DNA of 64,000 nt from a virus. This document shows positions 41,021 to 47,849 of the stretch, piece by piece (positions within the stretch are counted from its first letter, which is position 1; each line of letters starts with the position of its first letter). The notes under the pieces are model-generated. The model was not told the DNA's origin and made no database searches. It saw only the letters and a list, made by a program, of their open reading frames with translations. The position numbers were made by a program, and so were the translations under genes. The stretch lies in IMG/VR virus record IMGVR_UViG_3300044630_002434, positions 1-64,000 of that record, one strand, 5' to 3'.

Positions 41021-41050
41021 GTTTAACATACTTACCTGACATTTGTCAAG
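41021..41050 (-). promoter_or_regulatory. Promoter and hairpin leader for the 40975 gene
   Basis: TTGACA, 18 bases beginning AATGTCAGG, TAAACT. Leader hairpin AGTTGC-AGGGA-GTGACT (two G-U pairs). Confidence 0.8.
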
Positions 41051-41118
41051 TCACCGCGTGTTCGGCGTGTCGCAATTTTGTAGCACCCCTTTCCCTAAAA
41101 AATTTCAGTTATGAAAAT

Positions 41119-41150
41119 AAGAAAACCCCACCTTTCGGTGGGGCTTTCCT
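41119..41150 (-). terminator. Intrinsic terminator after the 41158 gene
   Basis: AAAGCCCCACC-GAAA-GGTGGGGTTTTCTTATTTTC on the minus strand. Confidence 0.85.
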
Positions 41151-41157
41151 TTGGTGG

Positions 41158-41310
41158 CTACTTACTTGGGTGACGGTGCATAGCCGAGTGAAGGTTGAGA
41201 TAACCCAACACATCATTACGAGTTAGGACTTCGCGACCCTGCGAGCAGGTTGGGCAGATAACTAACTTGCCTAGTCCTAGTGAAACTAGTGTGCGCTTTA
41301 GTGTATTCAC
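41158..41310 (-). CDS. 50-residue C2H2-like zinc peptide (GTG start)
   Basis: GTG at 41310, AAAGGAG 7 bases upstream; stop at 41158. ICPTCSQGREV followed by LHSAMHRH gives a Cys-x2-Cys...His-x3-His arrangement. A weak promoter (TACAAT at 41336-41341, ATGTCAT in the spacer, poor -35) precedes it. Confidence 0.65.
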   Translation of the reverse strand: MNTLKRTLVSLGLGKLVICPTCSQGREVLTRNDVLGYLNLHSAMHRHPSK

Positions 41311-41372
41311 GCTTTTCTCCTTTCCTTATGTAATAATTGTATCATACCTTTATGACATTTTCTGTATTTCGA

Positions 41373-41408
41373 GAAAATAAACCCCGCCCGTAGGCGGGGC
41401 TTATTTTA
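41373..41408 (-). terminator. Intrinsic terminator after the 41413 gene
   Basis: AAGCCCCGCC-TACG-GGCGGGGTTTATTTTC on the minus strand. Confidence 0.85.
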
Positions 41409-41412
41409 GTGG

Positions 41413-41604
41413 CTAACTAACTTGCACCACTTTTAGTTCCCGCGCGTAGCGAACCAATACTTTGTAGCCTAAACGCTTTGCGTCAGATTTATTTAGGTAT
41501 TGACCCGTGTAAGACTGAAAATCCAAATCGGCGTTCCAATCTGCTTTCACTTCGGCTTGAGATTTGTATTCTCTGCCGTATGCTGGCTTTGCTTCAATAA
41601 ACAT
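41413..41604 (-). CDS. 63-residue small phage protein
   Basis: Start at the ATG at 41604 (GGAAGGGAGGACACAA upstream). Basic, with AKPAYGREYKSQAEVKADWNADLDF and GQYLNKSDAKRLGYKVLVRYAREL. Single-gene cassette; not recognised. Confidence 0.7.
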   Translation of the reverse strand: MFIEAKPAYGREYKSQAEVKADWNADLDFQSYTGQYLNKSDAKRLGYKVLVRYARELKVVQVS

Positions 41605-41629
41605 TTGTGTCCTCCCTTCCGTTAAAACT

Positions 41630-41658
41630 ATTCTAGCGTACTTACCTGACATTATCAA
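41630..41658 (-). promoter_or_regulatory. Promoter for the 41604 gene
   Basis: TTGATA, 17 bases beginning ATGTCAGG, TAGAAT. Confidence 0.8.
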
Positions 41659-41718
41659 GTTAAACGCCAATTTATTTTTTTCCTCGTGTTCATAACTGAA
41701 ATTTTTTAGCGAGGCGAC

Positions 41719-41755
41719 AAAAAAATCCGCGCAATCTTCCGCGCGGGCTTCTTTG
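41719..41755 (-). terminator. Intrinsic terminator after the 41759 gene
   Basis: AAGCCCGCGCGGAAGATTGCGCGGATTTTTTTG on the minus strand. Confidence 0.85.
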
Positions 41756-41758
41756 TGT

Positions 41759-42034
41759 TTAGTATTTGTAGGTGATGTTTAGGTATTGGTACTTGTAAGG
41801 AATTGTGACTTCCCTGCGTACTGGCTCTTCATCATCTTCGTCAAAACTTTCGTCAGTTTCGTAGCGCACTAGGATTTCGCTATCCTCTAAAGTCACTTCG
41901 ATTAACTCGGTAGCGCGGTAATCATCTACATAGTTTTTCCATTGACTAGTAATGTCCGCGATAGCGGTGTCTAGTGTGTCGTACAACACTTCGCCGTCTA
42001 GTTCGATAATGTCTACTGTTCTAACATCTGACAT
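41759..42034 (-). CDS. 91-residue acidic phage protein
   Basis: Start at the ATG at 42034 (GAAAGGGAACAAA upstream). Very acidic (SFDEDDEEPVRREVTI), beta-rich, ending YKYQYLNITYKY. Single-gene cassette. Unknown function. Confidence 0.7.
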   Translation of the reverse strand: MSDVRTVDIIELDGEVLYDTLDTAIADITSQWKNYVDDYRATELIEVTLEDSEILVRYETDESFDEDDEEPVRREVTIPYKYQYLNITYKY

Positions 42035-42074
42035 TTTGTTCCCTTTCTTTTGCAACTCCCTGTTGCTAGTACCT

Positions 42075-42103
42075 AGCGTACACTACTTCCCTGACATTTG
42101 CAA
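42075..42103 (-). promoter_or_regulatory. Promoter and hairpin leader for the 42034 gene
   Basis: TTGCAA, 17 bases beginning ATGTCAGG, TACGCT. Leader hairpin GCAAC-AGGGA-GTTGC at 42052-42066. Confidence 0.8.
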
Positions 42104-42107
42104 GTTG

Positions 42108-42136
42108 AAAGGGGGGCGAGTTTCCCCGCCCCCTTT
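42108..42136 (-). terminator. Intrinsic terminator after the 42158 gene
   Basis: AAAAGGGGGCGGGG-AAAC-TCGCCCCCCTTT on the minus strand. Confidence 0.75.
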
Positions 42137-42157
42137 TCGTGCGCCCCTTAGCGCGGA

Positions 42158-42631
42158 TTACCACGAACTATCGTAGGCAAAACTCCAGCCCTCTGGGACT
42201 TTAGATAGTATGCGCCCTAGTTGGACTAGGGTGTCCTCAATCTGTTCCCAATACCACTCGTCAATTTCAATCGAGCCGTAGAAGAAACCTACTTGAGTTG
42301 GTAGCAATTCTTCCGCCACTTCTTTGCTCTTGCTTGTCCAAACTTTCATACAGACATCATTAAGTTCCTGCAACTCTTCGCGAGTGACATAATGCTCTTT
42401 GCAATTATCCTCGCCGTCTTGCACATTGTCCACGAACCATTGGTGTATCTGGTTAGCCTTGCGCCAGTAGCCAACTTTTACATTGACTGAAATTGACGGC
42501 ATCTCCTCGTTCTCAAAATCGCCCGTGCCAAGCACTTCCGCAACTTTTGCGTATGCTTCTTGCTTTGCTTGCTCTTGCCACAAACCACCTGATAGGTAGT
42601 TAGTCGCATAAAGGTACTGGTCTAGTCCCAT
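42158..42631 (-). CDS. Conserved MGLDQYLYA-family protein
   Basis: 157 residues, AAGGAGAAAACTAAA before the ATG. The MGLDQYLYATNYL opening, KVGYWRKANQIHQWFVDNVQDGEDNCKEHYVTREEL and the C-terminal SFAYDSSW are those of a family widespread in phages and prophages with no established function. It is coupled to the small gene upstream (TAAAATG). Confidence 0.8.
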   Translation of the reverse strand: MGLDQYLYATNYLSGGLWQEQAKQEAYAKVAEVLGTGDFENEEMPSISVNVKVGYWRKANQIHQWFVDNVQDGEDNCKEHYVTREELQELNDVCMKVWTSKSKEVAEELLPTQVGFFYGSIEIDEWYWEQIEDTLVQLGRILSKVPEGWSFAYDSSW

Positions 42632-42632
42632 T

Positions 42633-42803
42633 TTAGTTTTCTCCTTCTTGTTCTTCGATTACTTCTACATAAACTTCGTCTTTTTTGTAGGTTTCAATTT
42701 CAGAGAAGAAACGATTTTTAACTTCAATTTCTATCTCTTGGTCGGTAAGGTTTTCACCTTTTATTTCAATGGTGATACTAGCCGTACAGATGTAGGTAGT
42801 CAT
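42633..42803 (-). CDS. 56-residue small phage protein
   Basis: ATG at 42803, GGGAAATACA upstream; stop at 42633. Strand-rich (TTYICTASITIEIKGENLT) then acidic helix (DEVYVEVIEEQEGEN). First gene of a two-gene unit with the MGLDQYLYA-family gene. Confidence 0.6.
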   Translation of the reverse strand: MTTYICTASITIEIKGENLTDQEIEIEVKNRFFSEIETYKKDEVYVEVIEEQEGEN

Positions 42804-42846
42804 TGTATTTCCCTTCTGTAAGCAAGTCCCTCTTGCCTACTCTGTA

Positions 42847-42875
42847 AGTGTATCATACTACTCTGACATTTTCAA
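42847..42875 (-). promoter_or_regulatory. Promoter and hairpin leader for the 42803 unit
   Basis: TTGAAA, 17 bases beginning ATGTCAGA, TACACT. Leader hairpin GCAAG-AGGGA-CTTGC at 42822-42836. Confidence 0.8.
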
Positions 42876-42930
42876 CTTGAACGCGAAACTATTTTTTCCG
42901 CGCCCGCCCCCGTAAAAAATTTCAGTTTTG

Positions 42931-42968
42931 AAAAATAGAGAAAGCGCGAATCTCTCCGCGCTCTCTCA
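42931..42968 (-). terminator. Intrinsic terminator upstream of the 42803 promoter
   Basis: GAGAGAGCGCGGAGAGATTCGCGCTTTCTC then TATTTTTC on the minus strand; it ends the 43032 gene. Confidence 0.8.
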
Positions 42969-43031
42969 TTTGTTATTCGACTTCATTATCCGTAAGGATT
43001 TGCTCTACTAAATACTCAACCGTGTATTCTA

Positions 43032-43328
43032 TTATCGTACCTCGTACTCTCTGCTGACACCGTGGTATTCATAAAGGTTTAAGCCGTTGCTATCGCACTC
43101 TAGGCAATACAGTTCGGTATCGGTGACATCAGTAATGTCAAAATCTTCTGACAGGATTATGTCGCCGTTCTCATCTACTGTTGTCTTGTATTTATTCGCG
43201 ACAGACATGTAGTAATTTAAGTTGTGTTCTGGGTAATAACCCTGCTCGCCTTCACAAGTTTTGCAGAACGGTGTGCAGTCGAAACCGCCCCCGTGTTCTG
43301 GACACTCAATCATTTCTTGTTCGCTCAT
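43032..43328 (-). CDS. 98-residue zinc-binding protein
   Basis: Start at the ATG at 43328 (AAGAAGGGAAACAAA upstream). CPEHGGGFDCTPFCKTCEGEQGYYPEH and LYCLECDSNG give several Cys/His pairs, enough for two zinc sites. Single-gene cassette. Confidence 0.7.
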   Translation of the reverse strand: MSEQEMIECPEHGGGFDCTPFCKTCEGEQGYYPEHNLNYYMSVANKYKTTVDENGDIILSEDFDITDVTDTELYCLECDSNGLNLYEYHGVSREYEVR

Positions 43329-43370
43329 TTTGTTTCCCTTCTTAGAGTGAGTCCCTCTCGCTCTATGATA

Positions 43371-43400
43371 AGTATACGCCCCTAGCCTGACATTTGTCAA
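43371..43400 (-). promoter_or_regulatory. Promoter and hairpin leader for the 43328 gene
   Basis: TTGACA, 18 bases beginning AATGTCAGG, TATACT. Leader hairpin GAGCGAG-AGGGA-CTCACTC at 43345-43363. Confidence 0.85.
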
Positions 43401-43422
43401 ATCAGGGGCGCATACCGCGTGT

Positions 43423-43650
43423 TTAATCTTGATGTGTCGTGTCTAGTAGCCGTGCAAGGCTGTCCTCAACTTCGTAGAGTCGGCTATGCATTTGGGGGTC
43501 GTCGCCTTCGCGTGGCTTGTACCACTCGTCGCCTGTCCAAACCTGACCGTCATAAAACTTTGCGTCAGTCGTTTCGGCATCTACAAAAAACTTCTTTGCT
43601 TCTGGGTCATACCTAACAACAAAGTGCATCTCAAAATCTAATTCGCTCAT
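43423..43650 (-). CDS. 75-residue small phage protein
   Basis: ATG at 43650 overlapping the previous stop (TGATG). SELDFEMHFVVRYDPEAKKFFVDAETTDAKFYDGQVW is strand-rich; the end is helical. Third gene of a coupled three-gene unit. Confidence 0.65.
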   Translation of the reverse strand: MSELDFEMHFVVRYDPEAKKFFVDAETTDAKFYDGQVWTGDEWYKPREGDDPQMHSRLYEVEDSLARLLDTTHQD

Positions 43651-43871
43651 CACAAATCCTCGCCGTTTTCGTCTTGGAAGATTAGGTCGCCTAAATTATT
43701 TTCGTGACCAAATCCGCAACCAAAATCCTCGTTTACCCAGCCCTCTATGTATTCCATAATGTCTGGCAGACTTACGTTAGTTCTACCTTGCTCTTGTAGT
43801 TCAGCAGTAATCCGCTCAACGTCATAGGTGACAACTTTCATCACATTTATGCGCTTTGGTAGTTCGCTCAT
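43650..43871 (-). CDS. 73-residue small phage protein
   Basis: ATG at 43871 overlapping the previous stop (TGATG). Contains VTYDVERITAELQEQGRTNVSLPDIMEYIEGWVNEDFGCGFGH; acidic. Middle gene of the three-gene unit. Confidence 0.65.
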   Translation of the reverse strand: MSELPKRINVMKVVTYDVERITAELQEQGRTNVSLPDIMEYIEGWVNEDFGCGFGHENNLGDLIFQDENGEDL

Positions 43872-44059
43872 CACGCCACTTCCTCTTCTACTTGCCACGC
43901 ATCGGCAACCTGTGTTCCGTTGCTTTCGGTAATGTAATCTGACTCTGGGCTATTCATTACAATTTCCCAGCCTATCTTTCGCGCCTCTTGCTCGCTACTG
44001 GCTTCCACCTGTAATGAGTGAGTCAGGCGTTCGTCTATGCGTACTTCGTACTTAGCCAT
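43871..44059 (-). CDS. 62-residue small phage protein
   Basis: Start at the ATG at 44059 (GAGAAGGGAAAAAA upstream). AKYEVRIDERLTHSLQVEASSEQEARKIGWEIV reads as strand-helix. First gene of the three-gene unit; function unknown. Confidence 0.65.
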   Translation of the reverse strand: MAKYEVRIDERLTHSLQVEASSEQEARKIGWEIVMNSPESDYITESNGTQVADAWQVEEEVA

Positions 44060-44099
44060 TTTTTTCCCTTCTCGGTAAGTCCCTCTCACCAATAACTCT

Positions 44100-44128
44100 A
44101 TAATACACTACTAGCCTGACATACGCAA
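44100..44128 (-). promoter_or_regulatory. Promoter and hairpin leader for the 44059 unit
   Basis: TTGCGT, 17 bases beginning ATGTCAGG, TATTAT. Leader hairpin GGTGAG-AGGGA-CTTACC at 44074-44090. Confidence 0.85.
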
Positions 44129-44198
44129 GTCGAACACGAAATTATCTTTTCCCGCGCCTTCGCTGAGTCCGCCAGAAAAAATTTCAGTTATCGCTAAA

Positions 44199-44234
44199 CC
44201 AAGAAACCCCTAGCCTTTCGGCTAGAGGCATCTT
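44199..44234 (-). terminator. Intrinsic terminator after the 44240 gene
   Basis: GCCTCTAGCC-GAAA-GGCTAGGGGTTTCTTGGTTT on the minus strand. Confidence 0.85.
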
Positions 44235-44239
44235 TTGGA

Positions 44240-44416
44240 TTAAGCGGTGATGAGTCCCTCATCTATCAAGGTGCTGGCAATCCTGCCGTAAGAACCTTGC
44301 AGTTGCCACGCTAGTCGCGTATCAACTAGTTTCTGAAACAAGTCAATCGTTTCTTCTCTGTCGAGAGTTCCTTCCTCAAACGCGATAATGAGGTTTGTTA
44401 TGTTGTCTAGTGACAT
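44240..44416 (-). CDS. 58-residue conserved phage protein (LQGSYGR family)
   Basis: Start at the ATG at 44416 (GAAAGGGAAGCAA upstream). LIIAFEEGTLDREETIDLFQKLVDTRLAWQLQGSYGRIASTLIDEG is the compact signature of a small helical family very common in actinophages; function unknown. Single-gene cassette. Confidence 0.8.
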   Translation of the reverse strand: MSLDNITNLIIAFEEGTLDREETIDLFQKLVDTRLAWQLQGSYGRIASTLIDEGLITA

Positions 44417-44458
44417 TTGCTTCCCTTTCGTATTCGCCGTACTTCGGCTTATGTAATA

Positions 44459-44488
44459 AGGATACACTAAACCCCTGACATTTGTCAA
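44459..44488 (-). promoter_or_regulatory. Promoter and hairpin leader for the 44416 gene
   Basis: TTGACA, 18 bases beginning AATGTCAGG, TATCCT. Leader hairpin GCCG-AAGTA-CGGC at 44436-44448. Confidence 0.8.
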
Positions 44489-44509
44489 GGGCTTAGTGTC
44501 CCTGCGTGT

Positions 44510-44791
44510 TTAGGCTACTTCTTCTTCTTCGGCATCAGGGCAAGTAACGCGCCCCCAATAAACGATTGTGTCGTACCCCATTGAGTCGGTACTGCTGTTG
44601 CTGATTAGTTCATCGCGCAGTTCCTCATCTTCTACTAGGCGTGAGATTGCTACGCCAAGTTCTAACAGATTGTGCGCCACAATACCTACGCAACTATCGC
44701 CGAACATTCCGCGCCCTGAATAATCGGCGCGTACACTTCCTTCAACTTCTTGAGCAATTTCTTCAAGTAGTTCGAGTGAGATTGTAAACAT
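44510..44791 (-). CDS. 93-residue acidic phage protein
   Basis: GAAGGAGAGCAAG before the ATG. Helical N-terminus (ISLELLEEIAQEVEGSV), a middle with MFGDSCVGIVAHNLLELGVAISRL and an acidic end (CPDAEEEEVA). Single-gene cassette; not recognised. Confidence 0.7.
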   Translation of the reverse strand: MFTISLELLEEIAQEVEGSVRADYSGRGMFGDSCVGIVAHNLLELGVAISRLVEDEELRDELISNSSTDSMGYDTIVYWGRVTCPDAEEEEVA

Positions 44792-44834
44792 CTTGCTCTC
44801 CTTCTATCAGTAAGTCCTTCTTGCTGATAAAACT

Positions 44835-44863
44835 ATTATAACATACTTCCCTGACATTTGCAA
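44835..44863 (-). promoter_or_regulatory. Promoter and hairpin leader for the 44791 gene
   Basis: TTGCAA, 17 bases beginning ATGTCAGG, TATAAT. Leader hairpin TATCAGCAAG-AAGGA-CTTACTGATA at 44805-44829. Confidence 0.85.
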
Positions 44864-44911
44864 ATTAAGATTTTTAGCGCGTGTCGCCCTAAAAAATTTC
44901 AGTTTTGCCAA

Positions 44912-44947
44912 ACAAAAAAATCCGCGCACTTGGCGCGGACTTTTTGT
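44912..44947 (-). terminator. Intrinsic terminator after the 44952 gene
   Basis: AAAGTCCGCGC-CAAGT-GCGCGGATTTTTTTG on the minus strand. Confidence 0.85.
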
Positions 44948-44951
44948 GAGG

Positions 44952-45263
44952 TTAGCGTTTCGAGCATTCCTCGTCGTGTTCAATTTCGCCCTCGTACTTG
45001 TCTGTTATTGAGTAACACTCTTGACAAGTTTCTATTGGCATCAACTTGTATTTGTAAACCGCGCTGGCTTCGTTATCGTCCAGTAGCGACTCCGCGATTT
45101 CGTCTGTCCAGTTCCACCACTTGCTAATAATGCTTTCGGCATCTGCGTATTCGTTGTGCTGTAAGTCGAAAGCAAACTTGCCAACTACTGTCGCAAACCT
45201 AATTGAATCCATTTCGGCTATTGCGTGGTACATACGCCTTGCGTTAATTGTTTCTCGACTCAT
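44952..45263 (-). CDS. 103-residue helical phage protein with a Cys pair
   Basis: Start at the ATG at 45263 (AAAGGGGACTCAA upstream). Helical N-terminal two thirds (ARRMYHAIAEMDSIRFATVVGKFAF, ISKWWNWTDEIAESL), then ETCQECYSITDKYEGEIEHDEEC, a possible Cys3His zinc site. Single-gene cassette. Confidence 0.7.
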   Translation of the reverse strand: MSRETINARRMYHAIAEMDSIRFATVVGKFAFDLQHNEYADAESIISKWWNWTDEIAESLLDDNEASAVYKYKLMPIETCQECYSITDKYEGEIEHDEECSKR

Positions 45264-45304
45264 TTGAGTCCCCTTTCGTTTTGTCGTATTTCGACTATGA
45301 GATA

Positions 45305-45334
45305 AGGTTACACCCAACCCCTGACATTTGTCAA
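45305..45334 (-). promoter_or_regulatory. Promoter and hairpin leader for the 45263 gene
   Basis: TTGACA, 18 bases beginning AATGTCAGG, TAACCT. Leader hairpin GTCG-AAATA-CGAC at 45283-45295. Confidence 0.8.
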
Positions 45335-45355
45335 GGGCTGGGCTAACCTGCGTGT

Positions 45356-45670
45356 TTAGAGATTATTTAGTTCTATGTATTCGTAGGCTTTCTCGAAAGA
45401 CTTGACGACACTTTCTCTAGTTGCATCTAAGTCCTCAACAATAAAGTCCAGATACTTTTCATTAGCGTGGTCAATCAGGTAAGCAACATACTTTCCTGTA
45501 TCTGGGTTTTGGTTGAAACAAAACTCAAGCCCATCTTTTGGAAACGCGCTGGCTATGTAGCCAACCCCTGCGTCAAAGGTGTAAGCCATAAAACGAGGGT
45601 CAGTAATGCTTGCTAATAGTTCGCGCTGGTCTTTTGCATCTTGCGTTATGTAATCTGCGTGAGTATTCAC
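45356..45670 (-). CDS. 104-residue phage protein (GTG start)
   Basis: GTG at 45670. AAAAGGA lies 12 bases upstream, but a small hairpin CACT-CAA-AGTG between them would shorten the distance. DPRFMAYTFDAGVGYIASAFPKDGLEFCFNQNPDTGKYVAYLI reads as a small beta domain. Single-gene cassette; unknown function. Confidence 0.65.
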   Translation of the reverse strand: MNTHADYITQDAKDQRELLASITDPRFMAYTFDAGVGYIASAFPKDGLEFCFNQNPDTGKYVAYLIDHANEKYLDFIVEDLDATRESVVKSFEKAYEYIELNNL

Positions 45671-45717
45671 TTTGAGTGTTTATCCTTTTCTGTTAGTGAC
45701 TTTCACCAACAAGTACC

Positions 45718-45746
45718 ACTTTAGCAGATTACCCTGACATTTCCAA
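45718..45746 (-). promoter_or_regulatory. Promoter and hairpin leader for the 45670 gene
   Basis: TTGGAA, 17 bases beginning ATGTCAGG, TAAAGT. Leader hairpin TGTTGGTGA-AAG-TCACTAACA at 45691-45711. Confidence 0.8.
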
Positions 45747-45796
45747 ATCGAGATTTTTGATGCGTGTTGCGGTAAAAAATTTCAGTTTTGCGCAAA

Positions 45797-45833
45797 CGAA
45801 AACCCGCACCGAAAAAATTTCAGTACGGGCTTC
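45797..45833 (-). terminator. Terminator whose loop is the dispersed motif
   Basis: On the minus strand AGCCCGTACTG, then AAATTTTTT, then CGGTGCGGGTTTTCG: the motif ACTGAAATTTTTT is the loop and part of the stem. A second folded stretch (CTGTCGG...CCGACAG, 45844-45893) lies between it and the VWA gene. Confidence 0.7.
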
Positions 45834-45906
45834 GCTTAGAAACTGTCGGAAGGCTGACACACGCTGGAAGGACGATACCCCCCGACAGGGCTTATGGGTT
45901 ATTCAA

Positions 45907-47715
45907 TTATCCGTTACGGTTTCCCATAGCGGTTAGTGCTTTCGCACACGCTTGTCCGATAGCGTTGGACGCTTCCGTTGGAGAAGTCACTCCGCTTAAC
46001 GGCTCTACCGTTGTCCCCCTTAGGAGACTTCTGGCACTAGACCCGTTGTCGAACGGTATCCATACTACCGCAACGCCGTTACTCTCACATTGCGACACCC
46101 AACTCCTTGCTTTCTGGGACTCCTCATAGGTGAACACGCCGTCCGATACCACAACTAGAAGCCTAGCACCGTCGCCGTTAAGCAGATTTAACTCGCCGTC
46201 TACTGCCTTGAACGCCTTGTCAAACTTTTCAGTTCCGTCTGGCGCTGTGTAGACCGTTACATCCGTTAGGTGCTGACCACTCTTAAGGGTAGGGAACACA
46301 TCGTCACCGTAGTAAACCATCGCGCACTTACCTTGCACTCGCCGAGTTGCTTCCGACATTACCCACGCCGTTGTCGCCATCGGTTGCATAGCCGAGTTCA
46401 TCGAACCGCTAATGTCTACCAGCACGCCGACCTTTAGTGTTGGCTCGTCCGTTGTCTTGCGGACTCGCTTACGCCAAGGTTGCGCCGTTGGTTGCACGCC
46501 GATTGATTTGTGCGCTTCGTTCTGGATAGCCGAGCGAGTTCGTAGCCGTCCACCGGGGACAATGCTACGCACTTCGATAACATCGCGCTCGCGATACTTC
46601 GCACGCTCTAGTGCGCTCGCCACTTTCACCGCGCTAATGCGCTCGTCTGCCGTAGGCTTGCGAACCTCTATTGCGCGACTACGAGTACGGCTAGAGTCTG
46701 ATGGACCAGTGCCACGCCCGAAAACTTCTTGAGCAACTTTAATGTTCTCACGACTTTGCTTTGCACTGTCCGCGCGATTCTTAACTTCGTCTTTCCATTC
46801 CTCTGACTCCTCTTGGTCAGCAAGTTCGGAGTAGTTAGATACCGCAACATTGTCAGATGCTTCTTTCAACCTCTCAAGTAATTCTTTTAGTGCTTCACCA
46901 ATTTCAGATGTGGATTCGCCACTGCCACCAGAAGTGCTTTCGCTACCAGACGTATCCTCGCCACGTTCGTTTGCAAGGTCACGAATAATCTGTGCCCACT
47001 CACGCGCTAGAGGATAAACAGGTTCTAGGTTTCTGTGGTCTGTGTGTGTAATGAAACGCTCGATAACATTAGATAACTTTTCAACAGTTTCGTTGCCTAA
47101 GTATTCCTCTACAAAATCTGTAACTTCTAGAACATCATCGCGCTCTAAGATTCCACCAATGATTCGACCATGCACTAGTCCAACTAAAGTTGCAATGTTT
47201 GAAACAGTGCCTTGCGTTAAATCTGATGATTCAAAATCTGCGATAACAATTTCCATCGCGCTTGAGCGTAGGAATGCGCGATACCTAGCATCAAGCAAAA
47301 TACCTTGTGCTTCGATTCGTGTTTCCTCGAGTAGCATTAGTGCTTCGTATTCGTCTGACTTTAATGCGTCATAAGCAGACTCTAGACTCCACTTTGAGAA
47401 CCGCGCGTGAAATGCTTCGTGCATCACTGCGCCAGTAGCCTTTGGGAATTCGTACTGCGTTGAGCGTTCGTTGATGTCGCCAATGTGTTCTGGCTTAATG
47501 CCAAACCCAAAAGCAATTTCTGTGTTTACTTCAATCTCTGCAATCGCTGGTTTGTAGCACGCTGGCGCATTGCTACCTGCAACAGGAGATGCAAGCCCAA
47601 CTAAATCGCTACGACCTGCTACGCCATTTGCTAGTTGTGCAATCTGCGAACCAACTGCGTACCATTCTGGATGTCTATCTCCAGAAGTCTTACTATGTGT
47701 GTCAATGTGTGCCAT
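45907..47715 (-). CDS. VWA-domain protein with an HExxH motif, partner of the MoxR ATPase
   Basis: 602 residues; GGAAGGAGCCAGAG before the ATG. N-terminal region includes ATGAVMHEAFHARFS, an HEAFH (H99-H103) metallopeptidase-like motif. A Ser/Gly/Glu-rich linker (about 255-285) and a charged middle precede a C-terminal von Willebrand A domain whose MIDAS starts VGVLVDISGSMNSAM (about residue 431). The pairing with a MoxR/CobS-type ATPase upstream follows the bacterial MoxR-VWA and CobS-CobT systems, in which the ATPase remodels a target with the VWA protein as adaptor. In phages its target is unknown. Confidence 0.85.
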   Translation of the reverse strand: MAHIDTHSKTSGDRHPEWYAVGSQIAQLANGVAGRSDLVGLASPVAGSNAPACYKPAIAEIEVNTEIAFGFGIKPEHIGDINERSTQYEFPKATGAVMHEAFHARFSKWSLESAYDALKSDEYEALMLLEETRIEAQGILLDARYRAFLRSSAMEIVIADFESSDLTQGTVSNIATLVGLVHGRIIGGILERDDVLEVTDFVEEYLGNETVEKLSNVIERFITHTDHRNLEPVYPLAREWAQIIRDLANERGEDTSGSESTSGGSGESTSEIGEALKELLERLKEASDNVAVSNYSELADQEESEEWKDEVKNRADSAKQSRENIKVAQEVFGRGTGPSDSSRTRSRAIEVRKPTADERISAVKVASALERAKYRERDVIEVRSIVPGGRLRTRSAIQNEAHKSIGVQPTAQPWRKRVRKTTDEPTLKVGVLVDISGSMNSAMQPMATTAWVMSEATRRVQGKCAMVYYGDDVFPTLKSGQHLTDVTVYTAPDGTEKFDKAFKAVDGELNLLNGDGARLLVVVSDGVFTYEESQKARSWVSQCESNGVAVVWIPFDNGSSARSLLRGTTVEPLSGVTSPTEASNAIGQACAKALTAMGNRNG

Positions 47716-47757
47716 CTCTGGCTCCTTCCTTTGTACGCCCCTTTGACGTACTCTGTG

Positions 47758-47786
47758 AGTTTATCATACCTTTCTGGAATCTCCAA
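47758..47786 (-). promoter_or_regulatory. Promoter and hairpin leader for the VWA gene
   Basis: TTGGAG, 17 bases, TAAACT. Leader hairpin GTACG-TCAAAGGGG-CGTAC. Confidence 0.6.
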
Positions 47787-47795
47787 ATTGGGGTA

Positions 47796-47832
47796 GGGGA
47801 GTCGGAAAACACTCACGAAAACCGACTCCCCC
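47796..47832 (-). terminator. Terminator after the MoxR gene
   Basis: GGGGAGTCGG and CCGACTCCCC flank a T-rich loop on the minus strand. The 3' side has few T, so efficiency is uncertain. Confidence 0.6.
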
Positions 47833-47849
47833 TTTAGCAAGGAAAGGGA

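Noticed and set aside
40714-41226. 170-codon plus-strand frame
   Set aside because: It crosses a terminator, a promoter, two zinc-protein genes on the other strand and the dispersed motif; the peptide is not protein-like.
42973-43040. Short minus-strand coding-like tail (IEYTVEYLVEQILTDNEVE)
   Set aside because: The stretch looks coding but has no start codon in frame and a stop just upstream; it could be a decayed gene end after the 43032 gene, but the evidence is too thin for a feature.
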